Positions 7,862 through 16,724 of a stretch of DNA of 64,000 nucleotides are shown here, piece by piece. The DNA comes from Pseudomonas putida NBRC 14164. GTDB lineage: Bacteria > Pseudomonadota > Gammaproteobacteria > Pseudomonadales > Pseudomonadaceae. Location: assembly GCF_000412675.1 (NCBI RefSeq), contig NC_021505.1, forward strand, positions 4,148,501 through 4,212,500. Reading direction: 5' to 3'. Positions within the stretch are counted from its first letter, which is position 1; each line of letters opens with the position of its first letter. A model generated the notes under the pieces. The model was not told where the DNA came from and searched no databases. It saw only the letters and a list, made by a program, of their open reading frames with translations. Position numbers and translations under genes: made by a program.

Positions 7862-8578
7862 CTATTTACTGGCGACCGACTGATTGGCCAGCGGGCAGCT
7901 CTGGGCGTTAAGAAAACGCGATGTTTTCAGCCAGTTTTGCTGCGGGTAATAGGCAAACACGTAGCTGCCGCGTTGCAGCGTTTCGATCAACTTGCCGGCA
8001 ATTGCTGGTCGCACGGCTGGGCAGCCCTGGCTGCGCCCCAGGCGACCGAGGCCGGGCACCACCTTGGGGTCGGCATACGCAGCGGCATGCATCACGATCG
8101 CCCGCGACATGCTGTTGTCGTTAAACCCCGGCTCAAGCCCCTGCAGGCGCAGCGAGCGGCCGTGCTTGCCGCTGTAGGTCTGACCGGTTTCATACAGGCC
8201 GATGGAGGACTGGTAGCTGTTCGGCGCGTTGGAGAACGTGGTCGGCACATCAGCGCCGCTGTTCTTGCCATGGGCGACCCACTCCTCGAACAACAGCTTC
8301 CGGGCGCGCAGGTCGAAAACCCACAGGCGTTTGTCACGCGAAGCCTTGGAGTAATCGATCACCGTCAGCAACTTGTCCGCGTCGCTGTGACTGGCGCACG
8401 CGTAGGCGGTGAGTGCCAGGGCCAGGGTCGAAAGGCTGGCGTTAGGCGCCAACTGATGCAGCTCGGCAGCACTAGGCAGGGGTTGCGCGTGGGCAGCATG
8501 CCAGGCGCTGAGGAAAAACAGGCCAATACTGGCCGCTGAGAGCCGAAAGGCTCCCCGCAATGGTTCGAACATCGACAT
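7862..8578 (-). CDS. Murein L,D-transpeptidase catalytic domain family protein (YkuD-like)
   Basis: This 238-residue protein starts at the ATG 8576-8578, which has AGGG 8 nt upstream. An N-terminal signal peptide ends AHA at about residue 31. The catalytic segment has His164 (VMHAAAYA) and Cys186 in GRSQGCPAV, matching the H...S-x-G-C signature of the YkuD-type transpeptidase group that includes wider, less studied members. It acts in the periplasm on peptidoglycan stem peptides or anchors envelope proteins. It is followed on the same strand by nothing obvious and preceded, 85 bp upstream, by a second and unrelated-length L,D-transpeptidase. Confidence 0.85.
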   Translation of the reverse strand: MSMFEPLRGAFRLSAASIGLFFLSAWHAAHAQPLPSAAELHQLAPNASLSTLALALTAYACASHSDADKLLTVIDYSKASRDKRLWVFDLRARKLLFEEWVAHGKNSGADVPTTFSNAPNSYQSSIGLYETGQTYSGKHGRSLRLQGLEPGFNDNSMSRAIVMHAAAYADPKVVPGLGRLGRSQGCPAVRPAIAGKLIETLQRGSYVFAYYPQQNWLKTSRFLNAQSCPLANQSVASK

Positions 8579-8663
8579 GGAATACCCTGTTGAAAACCTG
8601 TCTTTTCTTGCCTTGTTTGCAGCCAAAAGCGGCTACTTTGCTTGATTACCTCAGGAAAGCCGA

Positions 8664-9698
8664 TCACTTCTTGACCAATGGTTTAGATTCTTCACTGCCT
8701 TCGGTGCTGATCACCGTGAATTTTCCTTCGGTGCGGGTTTCCCGGGTCGACGCCCAGTCGGTGATCACCAGCATCGTGCCGACGTCCATCGCCGTGCGTA
8801 AATGGCGGCGAAACTCCGGGTTGATGTTCAGTTGCCCCAGTTGTTCATAGGGGGTATTCCCGTACTCCGGGTTGCTCAGGCCCACCACCGACCACCGTAA
8901 GGGTAGTGCGCCATCGAGTGCCAGGGCGGATGGTTTTTGCAGCAGGGAATACACGGCCATGCCACTGCGATGCTGGCTGCCTTCAGGCGAAAGTGCTGGC
9001 GCCGAGCCGACCAACTGGCCACCGCGATACACGTAGGCACGCAAGTCGGCGCGGCTGATCAGGATAGACAGGGGCCCTGCCGTGGGGTCTGGGTCGTTCC
9101 AGAATTGCTGGTTGCTCAGCATCAGCGGGCCTTGGGCCTTGCCATCGCTGACCGTGGGCGCCAGCACGCCGGGGTGGTAGACCTCCACCGGGGCACTGCT
9201 GGTATCGGAAACGATAACGGTGGTCGAACTGAAACCGGTGACTTCGTACAGCTTCTTGGCAAAGTCCATCGGCAGGCGCACGCAACCATGCGAGGCGGGG
9301 TACCCCGGTAGATGGCCTGCGTGCAGGGCAATGCCGTCCCACGTCAGGCGCTCCATGTAGGGCATCGGTGCGCTGTTGTAGAGGCTGGACTTATGCTCGA
9401 CCTTCTTCTGCAGAATGCTGAATACCCCGGTGGGGGTTTCCCGCCCTGCCTTGCCGCTGCTCACGGTGCTGACACCAATGGCAATGCCATTGCGATAAAC
9501 GTAAGCACGTTGCTCGGTAAGGCTGACCACTACGGTCACCGGCCCCACGGGCGAGACCTGCGGGTACCAGAGAAACTGGCCAGGCTTGAGGCTTTCAAGC
9601 TGGCTCCTGAGTGCGGCCGGGGTGGGCACCTGCAGTGGAGCCGCTTCGACCAAGGCAGCGCTGAGTAACAGACCGAGTCCGAGCGTTACATGCAACAT
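8664..9698 (-). CDS. L,D-transpeptidase (YkuD domain)
   Basis: This 344-residue exported protein has a signal peptide ending VEAA at about residue 20. The YkuD domain covers about 53-165, with His126 (IALHAGHL) and the S136-H-G-C139-V-R motif carrying the nucleophilic Cys. A second region (about 205-330) repeats the theme ILISRADLRAYVYRGG, echoing VVVSLTEQRAYVYRNG of the first domain, but lacks the SHGC motif. It therefore looks like a catalytically dead duplicate of part of the YkuD fold. The role is probably 3-3 crosslinking or protein anchoring in the periplasm. Confidence 0.88.
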   Translation of the reverse strand: MLHVTLGLGLLLSAALVEAAPLQVPTPAALRSQLESLKPGQFLWYPQVSPVGPVTVVVSLTEQRAYVYRNGIAIGVSTVSSGKAGRETPTGVFSILQKKVEHKSSLYNSAPMPYMERLTWDGIALHAGHLPGYPASHGCVRLPMDFAKKLYEVTGFSSTTVIVSDTSSAPVEVYHPGVLAPTVSDGKAQGPLMLSNQQFWNDPDPTAGPLSILISRADLRAYVYRGGQLVGSAPALSPEGSQHRSGMAVYSLLQKPSALALDGALPLRWSVVGLSNPEYGNTPYEQLGQLNINPEFRRHLRTAMDVGTMLVITDWASTRETRTEGKFTVISTEGSEESKPLVKK

Positions 9699-9824
9699 CC
9701 TATTGCCCCCAAAGAACCCTGCCGCCAGCTTAGTCGGAACTTGACCCGCAAAGCCACACGTTCAACGCAACGGCCCAGGCTGTCGGAATACCACGCGATC
9801 AGACCGGGATCTGGTGGTAACAAC

Positions 9825-9845
9825 TGTGCACAGTAGATGTGCACA
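9825..9845. promoter_or_regulatory. Two TGTGCACA palindromes upstream of the NCS1 transporter
   Basis: Identical 8-bp palindromes TGTGCACA occur at 9825-9832 and 9838-9845, 13 bp apart start to start, in the 295-bp intergenic region between the L,D-transpeptidase and transporter genes. They look like a tandem operator for an unknown regulator. The rest of this intergenic stretch has no supported gene. Confidence 0.4.
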
Positions 9846-9944
9846 AAATTCCCACTTAAAAGCGCAGCGCACGCCATGGAACTTGCCAGATGAAGGCGCT
9901 GGAACCCTAGATCTGGCCATACGCATGGGTTGGTATGATTCTTG

Positions 9945-9956
9945 TTTGTATACAAA
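9945..9956. promoter_or_regulatory. TTTGTATACAAA palindrome, GntR-type operator candidate
   Basis: A perfect 12-bp palindrome lies 37 bp before the transporter start. TTGTATACAA-like sites are common operators for FadR/HutC-type GntR regulators of catabolic and transport genes. No GntR gene is in this window, so the regulator would be encoded elsewhere. Confidence 0.5.
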
Positions 9957-9993
9957 TCCAAAAATAAAAGTACACAACCATCACGGAGTCCCG

Positions 9994-11514
9994 ATGGCGT
10001 CGATTTCACGTTCCGATGTTGACCAGCTCGATGCTCTCCCCGCCGATACGGCTGGGCCCGGCCCGCTGGCGTTGAGCCCGCGCCTGTATAGTGCCGACCT
10101 TGCACCGACACGCGCGGCGAATCGCACGTGGGGGCGCTACAGCCTGTTTGCGCTGTGGACCAACGATGTGCATAACATCGCCAACTATTCATTCGCCATC
10201 GGCCTCTTCGCCCTGGGCATGAGCGGCGCGCAGATCCTCTGCGCCTTCGCGCTCGGCGCACTGGTGATCTACGGCCTGATGAACCTGTCCGGTTACATGG
10301 GCCAGAAGACCGGCCTGCCCTACCCTGTCCTGTGCCGGATCAGCTTCGGTATTCATGGGGCGCAGATCCCGGCACTGATCCGCGCGGTGATCGCCATCGC
10401 CTGGTTCGGCATCCAGACCTACCTCGCCTCGGTTGTCCTGCGCGTGCTGCTGACCGCCATCGCTCCAGACCTCAAGGCCTACGACCAGAACTCGATCCTC
10501 GGCCTGTCGACCCTGGGCTGGCTCACCTTCCTCGGCATCTGGTGCGTGCAGGTGGCGATCTTCGCCTACGGCATGGAGATGGTGCGCCGCTTCGAGTCCA
10601 TCACCGGGCCGATCATCCTGGTGGCTTTCGCCTGCCTGGCGGGCTGGATGTACTGGCGCAGCGGCCTGTCGATTGCCTGGTCGAGCGGCAACGCGCCAAC
10701 CGGCTCCACACTGTGGCTGAAAGTGCTCGGCGCCGCCGCGTTATGGGTCTCGCTGTACGGCACCATGATTCTCAATTTCTGCGACTTTACCCGTAACTGC
10801 CCGGACCGGCGCACCATCAGCGTGGGCAACTTCTGGGGCCTGCCGGTGAACATGCTCGGCTTCGCGCTGATCGCCGTGGTGCTGGCCGGTGCGCAGTTCA
10901 GCATCGACGGCAAGCTGGTGCAGGGCCCGACCGAAATCGTCGCCGCCATCCCCAACACCGCCGGCCTGGTACTGGCCTGCCTGGCCTTCCTGATCGTCAC
11001 CGTGGCAGTGAACATCATGGCCAACTTCGTCGCCCCGGCCTACGTGCTCGCCAACCTGGCGCCGAACCTGCTGAACTTCCGCCGCGCAGGCTTGCTCAGC
11101 GCCGCGATCGCGGTGGTAATCCTGCCCTGGCACTTGTACAACAGCCCGTCCGTGATCGTGTATTTCCTCGGCGGCCTGGGCGCCCTGCTCGGCCCTCTGT
11201 ACGGCATCATCGTCACCGACTACTACCTGGTACGGCGCAGCCGGGTGAACCTGCCGCAGCTGTATAGCGAAAGCCCGGAGGCCGCCTACCACTATAGCGG
11301 CGGGGTCAACCTGCGCGCCGTCGCGGCGTTTATCCCCGCTGCGCTGATCGCCATTGTGCTGGCGCTGGTGCCGGCGTTCGAGACGCTGTCGCAGTTCTCC
11401 TGGTTCTTCGGGGCTGGTTTGGGCGGGTTGATTCATTACGCCATTGCCAATCGCAGCGCCAGGTACCAGGAAGTGTCCGGCGAAAGCATCGCGGTAGATA
11501 GCGCGCAGCACTGA
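9994..11514 (+). CDS. NCS1-family nucleobase/hydantoin/allantoin:cation symporter
   Basis: This 506-residue membrane protein starts at the ATG 9994 (GGAG 8 bp upstream). It has about 12 hydrophobic helices. The early segment NRTWGRYSLFALWTNDVHN and the helix with GLPYPVLCRISFGIHGAQIP are hallmark NCS1 (Mhp1/PucI/allantoin permease) features, as is NFCDFTRNCPDRRTIS. It should import a purine, pyrimidine, hydantoin or allantoin-type compound with Na+ or H+. It stands alone on its strand, with palindromic sites upstream and a hairpin after the stop, and next to a decayed AraC gene. The exact substrate cannot be told. Confidence 0.87.
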   Translation: MASISRSDVDQLDALPADTAGPGPLALSPRLYSADLAPTRAANRTWGRYSLFALWTNDVHNIANYSFAIGLFALGMSGAQILCAFALGALVIYGLMNLSGYMGQKTGLPYPVLCRISFGIHGAQIPALIRAVIAIAWFGIQTYLASVVLRVLLTAIAPDLKAYDQNSILGLSTLGWLTFLGIWCVQVAIFAYGMEMVRRFESITGPIILVAFACLAGWMYWRSGLSIAWSSGNAPTGSTLWLKVLGAAALWVSLYGTMILNFCDFTRNCPDRRTISVGNFWGLPVNMLGFALIAVVLAGAQFSIDGKLVQGPTEIVAAIPNTAGLVLACLAFLIVTVAVNIMANFVAPAYVLANLAPNLLNFRRAGLLSAAIAVVILPWHLYNSPSVIVYFLGGLGALLGPLYGIIVTDYYLVRRSRVNLPQLYSESPEAAYHYSGGVNLRAVAAFIPAALIAIVLALVPAFETLSQFSWFFGAGLGGLIHYAIANRSARYQEVSGESIAVDSAQH

Positions 11515-11522
11515 CCGGGATT

Positions 11523-11548
11523 GGAAGCAGCCACGTGTGGCTGCTTCC
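11523..11548 (+). terminator. Strong hairpin after the NCS1 transporter
   Basis: A 12-bp perfect inverted repeat (GGAAGCAGCCAC and its complement) has only two bases between the arms and lies 8 bp after the transporter stop. It lacks a T-tract, so it may be a terminator or a 3'-end stabilising stem. It could also serve the opposite strand, where the AraC remnant ends. Confidence 0.6.
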
Positions 11549-11573
11549 GACCAAAGCAGACGGTCACAGCGCA

Positions 11574-12010
11574 CTTTTTGTAACGGGCTCAGGTTGGTGA
11601 CAGCTTTGAAGTGCCGGTGGAACGCCGAAACACTCATGGCCGCCCGCTGCGCAAGCTCTTCAACTCTGATCGCCTGCGCAAAGTCACGGCGTATGAACTG
11701 AATAGCCTGGCTTACCCTCGCCAGGGCTGTATCCGGCGCGGCTATCTCCCCCAGCATCCAGCCATGCGGGCCTTGCAACACGCGGTACAGAATCTCGCAC
11801 TCATAGACGCGGGCAAGGGCCGCTATCTCTTCAGGCTTGTCCATCAGGCGCAGCATACGTACCCAGGCGTCCATCCGTTCGCACTGAGCATCGCGCGTCA
11901 AGTGCCAGGCTCGATGTCCCGAGGGTCGGCCATGAGCGTCAGCGAAATCATCGGCGCAGGCGTGCTCGCCAGGGTCGATGGCGAACTCGTTGCAACGCCT
12001 GATGCCACGC
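11574..12010 (-). pseudogene. AraC-family regulator remnant (frameshifted and 3'-truncated)
   Basis: On the minus strand, the segment MDAWVRMLRLMDKPEEIAAL, then ARVSQAIQFIRRDFAQAIRV and AMSVSAFHRHFKAVTNLSPL are the middle and first HTH of an AraC regulator with an AraC_N effector domain. After NLSPLQ the expected second HTH is absent; the match stops near 11574 at the edge of the transporter's hairpin. Upstream, the N-terminal part continues in a different frame (LASTPAPMISLTLMADPRDI), which shows a single-base shift near 11910. The beginning of the N-domain is also missing. This is an inactive relic, probably cut when the neighbouring genes were inserted. Confidence 0.75.
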
Positions 12011-12051
12011 CGCGTCATTTTGATTTTGGGGAGCGGAACCTCGCTATGGAA

Positions 12052-12085
12052 CATCACCCCTGCATGATCTCATGCAGGGGTGATG
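12052..12085 (-). terminator. Perfect 16-bp stem after the HDAC-like gene
   Basis: CATCACCCCTGCATGA at 12052-12067 is followed after two bases by its exact complement at 12070-12085. It lies 40 bp beyond the stop of the leftward HDAC-like gene and probably ends that operon. No T-run is evident. Confidence 0.6.
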
Positions 12086-12125
12086 ACACATCCGTTGGTC
12101 CTACTTCAGGCACCTGCGCTCAGTC

Positions 12126-13244
12126 TCATCGGGCAGGTTCGCAACCAGCCGGAACTCCCGCCAGAAGGGGCTCGCACGCGCGTATTGCCGCGTCATGGTG
12201 GGGCAACAAGGCTTGCTCCGGCAGGTTCACGACCGTGCCGATCCAAGGGTCCTCGACGGCCGTGCGTCGCCCGGCAAGAGTCTCGACCACGGCAAGCCCG
12301 CAGAACGGCCCCATGAGCGGGTCGTAGCCGCCCTCGTGTACGGCCACAACCCGCGATTTGCACACCTCATCGGCCAGGCGCATCACCAGTGTCGTCAGCT
12401 CACGATAGGCCTCAGAGTGCAGCAGCTGGCGCCCGAAGGGGTCCATTGCCGCCGAGTCGAAGCCGCTCGCGATCACGATGAGGTCCGGCCCGAAGCGGCG
12501 GATCGCAGGGATGACCACACGCTCGAACGCACCCACGTATGCTCCTCGCCCAGATCCTGCCGGAAGCGGGATGTTGAGGTTGGCGCCGATGCCTGCGCCT
12601 GCGCCGATGTCGTCAACCTTCCCCCGCCCGATGGGGTAGAGACCGTCCTGGTGAAGGGAGATCGTCAACACCGACGGGTCGTCGTAGAAGAGGGTCTCGG
12701 TCCCGTTGCCATGATGAACATCCCAATCGATGATCGCGACACGTGCCACCGCGCCAGTGTGCTGGAGATGGCGGATGCCGACCGCGGTGTTGTGGAAGAT
12801 GCAATAACCCATACCCTGGTCGGCAACCGCATGGTGCCCTGGCGGGCGAATGAGTGCGTAGGCATTGCTCACGGTACCCGTCACGACCGCTTCGCACGCC
12901 GCGATCACAGCACCTGCCGCGAGCCTGGCGACGTCCGCCGAACCAGGCCCCACAGGCGTCTCACCATCGCCCGCATCGCTCCAGGCCGGGCCGGTCGGAT
13001 TCAGGATCCGATCGACATACGCCGGCGTGTGCACCCGCAGCAGGTCGGCCTGCGACGCCGGGCTGAAGGGCAGCGAAACAAGCTGCTGCTCAAGGCCGCT
13101 GCGCGTGACCAGACTTGCGAAGCGGCGCTTGGTATCGCCCTTCTCGGGATGGTCGATCGGCTCCTGCCAAGGCAGGCTCCAGGCCCGGGTATCGTGAGTG
13201 GTAAAGCGTTCGTCCCAAATCCAGCCGGTTGTTTTCATGTTCAT
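12126..13244 (-). CDS. Histone deacetylase / acetylpolyamine amidohydrolase superfamily hydrolase
   Basis: This 372-residue zinc hydrolase shows the RPPGHHA motif with His137-His138. The zinc-ligand motif DWDVHHGNG has Asp175 and His177, the third ligand is Asp263 in ASGFDS, and EGGYD closes the domain. Bacterial members remove acetyl or other acyl groups from polyamines or small amides. The start ATG (13242-13244) overlaps the permease stop (ATGA), so the two are translationally coupled. It is the last gene of a leftward cupin-GMC-permease-hydrolase operon. The likely job is hydrolysis of an amide bond in whatever the permease imports; the substrate is unknown. Confidence 0.87.
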   Translation of the reverse strand: MNMKTTGWIWDERFTTHDTRAWSLPWQEPIDHPEKGDTKRRFASLVTRSGLEQQLVSLPFSPASQADLLRVHTPAYVDRILNPTGPAWSDAGDGETPVGPGSADVARLAAGAVIAACEAVVTGTVSNAYALIRPPGHHAVADQGMGYCIFHNTAVGIRHLQHTGAVARVAIIDWDVHHGNGTETLFYDDPSVLTISLHQDGLYPIGRGKVDDIGAGAGIGANLNIPLPAGSGRGAYVGAFERVVIPAIRRFGPDLIVIASGFDSAAMDPFGRQLLHSEAYRELTTLVMRLADEVCKSRVVAVHEGGYDPLMGPFCGLAVVETLAGRRTAVEDPWIGTVVNLPEQALLPHHDAAIRACEPLLAGVPAGCEPAR

Positions 13245-14704
13245 CGCTCGCTGACCTGTTGTTCCTTTTCCACCAGGCGACGTTCGTTGCCCAGATCAAG
13301 GGTTCGAGAAGTAAGAAGATAAAATGCGCTGGCAGCCACCAGACCTATAAACATCGAGAGGTCGATATCCCCCATTTGCCGTGCGATCCACCCGGTATAG
13401 GGCGCCGTGACGAAGAACGGGACCATCACCACCAGCGCGCCGAGGTAGGCGACATTGCCTTGCCATCCCCATCGCCCATAAATCCCCGCGGGGTTGAACA
13501 GTTCGCGGATCGAGTAGCACCCCTTGCGCACGAGGTAGAAGTCCACCAGGTTGATGGCCGTCCAGGGTGTGAACAGGTAGGCAAGGAATACCAGGACGTT
13601 TCCATAGAACACGTTGAACCGGTCCTCTCCGACCATTGCCGCGACAACCCAGACCGACAGCGTCATCGCAACGATCGTGACGGCTCGCATGGCCAGCGAC
13701 GGCCGCACCCGGCGGAAGCAGTCGACGATCGAGATCAGGGTCAGGCTGCCGCCATAGGCATTGAGCGCCATCACCACCAGCAGGCCGAGGAACAGCAGCG
13801 CGACCGCAAGGTGCCCGCCCCCTGGGAACAGGCTATCGCCACCGTGCGCGATCGCCATGATGACTGTGGCGCCGGGCGTGGCCGCCGCGAGCAAGGAGCC
13901 CAGGCCGATCACCCAGAGCGCCGAGATCGCCGACGGCAGGTAGGTCCACAGGAACGACGAGCGCGTGGAAACGCTGGGGGCCAGGTAGCGGGAGTAGTCG
14001 GACACGTAGGGCGCCCAGCCAAGCTGGAAGCCCGCCACGATGACGAAGGTGGTGGCGAAGGCATGCCATTCGACAGGGCCAGGCTCGAACACACCCGCAG
14101 GAATCGTGCTGCGTGCCACAGCGGCGAAGGTCAGCACCACGATCGTCAGACCCAGCGGAACGACCAGGAAACGGTTGACCCGGTGGATCCAGCGGTAGCC
14201 ATACAACGCCAGTGTGCCGGCAAACAGTACTGCGATCGGGAACCCCCAGGCGGTTGGAATCCCCAGTAGAAAATGCAGGCTTGACCCCGCCAGGATCGCG
14301 TCGGCGACGTTGTAGTTGAAGTAGTTGACGAGGGCGAAGACCCATACCGTGATCGCGGCGCCGAAGAAGCCGAACTGCGCTCGGGACTGAACCAGCTGCG
14401 GAAGGCCCAAGTGCGGCCCCTGCGAGGAATGCAGCGCCATGAAAAGCGTGCCGAACAGCGAGCCGCACACGGTCGCGACCAACGTCCAGAACAGTGGCCC
14501 ACCCAGCGCCAGTGTCGTGACGCCGGTCGCCATTGCGGTCAGGTTGATGTTGGCAACGATCCACACCGCACCGAGATGTCGCACGCTGCCGTGACGCTCA
14601 GACACCGGCACGAAATCTACGGAGCGCCGTTCCGCACCGTCGGACCGGCCCCGCGCGATCGCGGGTTTCACCGAGGCACTTTGCCCATTGGATGTCATTC
14701 TCAT
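13241..14704 (-). CDS. Purine-cytosine permease-like NCS1 transporter
   Basis: This 487-residue protein has about 12 hydrophobic segments. The motifs HLGAVWIVANINLTAMATG, LVQSRAQFGFFGA, GWAPYVSDYSRYL and FTPWTAINLVDFYLVRKGCY match the CodB-type (purine-cytosine permease) branch of NCS1. It is distinct from the Mhp1-like transporter at 10-11.5 kb, so two different NCS1 types sit within 5 kb. Its stop overlaps the start of the HDAC-like hydrolase. It follows the GMC oxidoreductase gene by about 115 bp. The start is M1 at 14704 with a weak AGGA site; a Met two codons later is possible. Confidence 0.86.
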   Translation of the reverse strand: MRMTSNGQSASVKPAIARGRSDGAERRSVDFVPVSERHGSVRHLGAVWIVANINLTAMATGVTTLALGGPLFWTLVATVCGSLFGTLFMALHSSQGPHLGLPQLVQSRAQFGFFGAAITVWVFALVNYFNYNVADAILAGSSLHFLLGIPTAWGFPIAVLFAGTLALYGYRWIHRVNRFLVVPLGLTIVVLTFAAVARSTIPAGVFEPGPVEWHAFATTFVIVAGFQLGWAPYVSDYSRYLAPSVSTRSSFLWTYLPSAISALWVIGLGSLLAAATPGATVIMAIAHGGDSLFPGGGHLAVALLFLGLLVVMALNAYGGSLTLISIVDCFRRVRPSLAMRAVTIVAMTLSVWVVAAMVGEDRFNVFYGNVLVFLAYLFTPWTAINLVDFYLVRKGCYSIRELFNPAGIYGRWGWQGNVAYLGALVVMVPFFVTAPYTGWIARQMGDIDLSMFIGLVAASAFYLLTSRTLDLGNERRLVEKEQQVSER

Positions 14705-14818
14705 TTTCTTGTTTTCCTGGGTGAGATTGATCAGGGGTGCATCATTGATGCTGCATTTATCGAGCGCTCGTTGGTCTCCCTTACAGATCGATGCCGGTTA
14801 TGGGCCAGGTGCCTTGAG

Positions 14819-16606
14819 TCAACCGGCGCCCATCGGCAGCGGTTGCCCCTTGGCATTGGCCAGCAGCGCGGCGGCCAACCGGTCGCGTTCACGGGCATAG
14901 TCGCGGGAGATATCAGGCCCGCGCTGCCGGGTGGCCCATTGCGGATCGGCCAACAACGCGGCCCCTTGCGCCTCGGGCAGGTGACGACCTCGGATCAGGT
15001 CGGACAATCGCTCGGCCAGCACCAGGGTGGGTGCCTGCAAGTCGCCAGCGGTGGCTGCCGGCATCAGCGAGGCGTCCACCACACGCAGCCCGTCGACCCC
15101 GCGTACCCGGCCATCCGGGAAGGTCACCGCGGCGGCGTCGCTGCCCATGCGGCAGGTACCGCAAGGGTGGTAGGCGCTTTCGAGCTTCTGCTTGAGAAAC
15201 GCATCGATGGCGGCATCGTCCTGCACCGCCGCGCCTGGCGCCAGTTCCCGGCCCCGATAGGGCGCGAAGGCCGGCTGGGCGAAGATCTCCCGTGTCAGGC
15301 GCACGCACGCCCTGAACTCCGCCCAATCATCGGCATGGGTCATGTAATTGAAGCGTACCCGCGGCATGCTCTGCGGGAGGGCGTCACGCAGCCTGACCCA
15401 ACCCCGGCTCTTGGAGCGCTTGGTGCCCACATGCACCTGGAAACCATGCCCTTTGGCAAGCGTCTGCCCATCATAGGAGATGGCCAACGGAAGGAAGTGA
15501 AACTGGATGTCCGGATAAACGATACCCGCCCGGCTACGAATATGTCCGCCGCTCTCGAAGTGGTTGGTCGCCCCGAGCCCGCGCCGGGTGGCGAGCCACT
15601 CGATCCCGATCCTGGCCTTGCCCAGCAGGCTCTGGGTAGGGAACAGGCTGACCGGTTGGGTGCACTCCATTTGCAGGTAGAGTTCCATGTGGTCCATCAG
15701 GTTCTCACCCACTTCAGGCGCGTCGTGAATCACCGCGATGCCATGCTGCGCCAGCTCTTGCGCCGGGCCGATGCCTGACCGCTTGAGAATCACCGGGGAC
15801 ATGATGGCGCCCGCCGACAGAATCACCTCCCGCGTGGCCATGGCCCTGGCGGGCTTGCCGGCCACCGAGAACACCACGCCACTGGCGCGCTGGCCTACGA
15901 ACATCACCCGGTCGACCAGGCCGCCCTTGATCACACGCACATTGCCGCGGGCGATGGCTGGCCGCAGATAGGCACGCGCAGCGCTCATGCGACGTCCGTC
16001 GCCGACGTTCATCTCCATCGGGCCGAAGCCCTCGTGCTGGCGACTGTTCATGTTGTCGCTGACGGCGTACCCCGCCTCGTTGCCGGCTTCGACGAAGGCC
16101 TGGTAGAGCGGGTTGGTCTGAAGCCCCCGGCTGATGCGCATCGGCCCCTGGGTCCCGCGTAGCAGCCCACCGCCCTCGACGTTTTCCAGGCGCTGGAAGT
16201 AAGGAAGCACGTTCGACCAGCGCCAGCCCTCGGCCCCCAGCGCTTCCCACAGTTCGTAATCCATCGGGTTGCCGCGCACCCAGCACATCCCGTTGATCGA
16301 CGAGGAGCCGCCAAGCCCCTTGCCACGGGGCAGGTTCACCTGTCGGCCATCCAGGCCAGGCTCCGGCTCGGTCTTCATGCCCCAGTTGAAGCGCTTGGTG
16401 TTCATTGGGATCGATAGCGCGGCGGGCATCGACACGATGACCGAGTTGTCACTGCCACCGGCTTCGATCACCAGTATCTGCACACCAGGGTCTTCGCCAA
16501 GGCGATTGGCCAACACGCAGCCGGCGGCGCCGGCGCCCACGATGATGTAGTCATAGCGCCCTTCGTCGTGCGGGCTGGAAAACGCTGTTTGCTCAGGATT
16601 CGACAT
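14819..16606 (-). CDS. GMC-family FAD-dependent oxidoreductase (choline/alcohol dehydrogenase-like)
   Basis: This 595-residue protein starts at the ATG 16604-16606. The FAD dinucleotide motif YIIVGAGAAGCVLANRLG begins at residue 20, and the GMC signature 1 region GKGLGGSSSINGM follows. The C-terminal active-site segment HPCGTCRMG starts at His480 (the usual catalytic His). The second catalytic position in the motif near MPAATAGDLQAPT reads Asp522, where choline-dehydrogenase relatives usually have Asn. It should oxidise an alcohol group of a small molecule at the membrane or in the cytoplasm. It lies between the cupin and permease genes in the same operon, controlled probably by the divergent LysR. 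Confidence 0.86.
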   Translation of the reverse strand: MSNPEQTAFSSPHDEGRYDYIIVGAGAAGCVLANRLGEDPGVQILVIEAGGSDNSVIVSMPAALSIPMNTKRFNWGMKTEPEPGLDGRQVNLPRGKGLGGSSSINGMCWVRGNPMDYELWEALGAEGWRWSNVLPYFQRLENVEGGGLLRGTQGPMRISRGLQTNPLYQAFVEAGNEAGYAVSDNMNSRQHEGFGPMEMNVGDGRRMSAARAYLRPAIARGNVRVIKGGLVDRVMFVGQRASGVVFSVAGKPARAMATREVILSAGAIMSPVILKRSGIGPAQELAQHGIAVIHDAPEVGENLMDHMELYLQMECTQPVSLFPTQSLLGKARIGIEWLATRRGLGATNHFESGGHIRSRAGIVYPDIQFHFLPLAISYDGQTLAKGHGFQVHVGTKRSKSRGWVRLRDALPQSMPRVRFNYMTHADDWAEFRACVRLTREIFAQPAFAPYRGRELAPGAAVQDDAAIDAFLKQKLESAYHPCGTCRMGSDAAAVTFPDGRVRGVDGLRVVDASLMPAATAGDLQAPTLVLAERLSDLIRGRHLPEAQGAALLADPQWATRQRGPDISRDYARERDRLAAALLANAKGQPLPMGAG

Positions 16607-16724
16607 GGTACTGATCCCCACCGTCGTATAGCTGGAGACAGACCCGCCCACCTCGCGCGGCAATGCCGGCCCAAGGCTCGGGGTCTGGGTTGGGTTGAAG
16701 GCGTGGCGGCGTGGCCTGGGCTGG

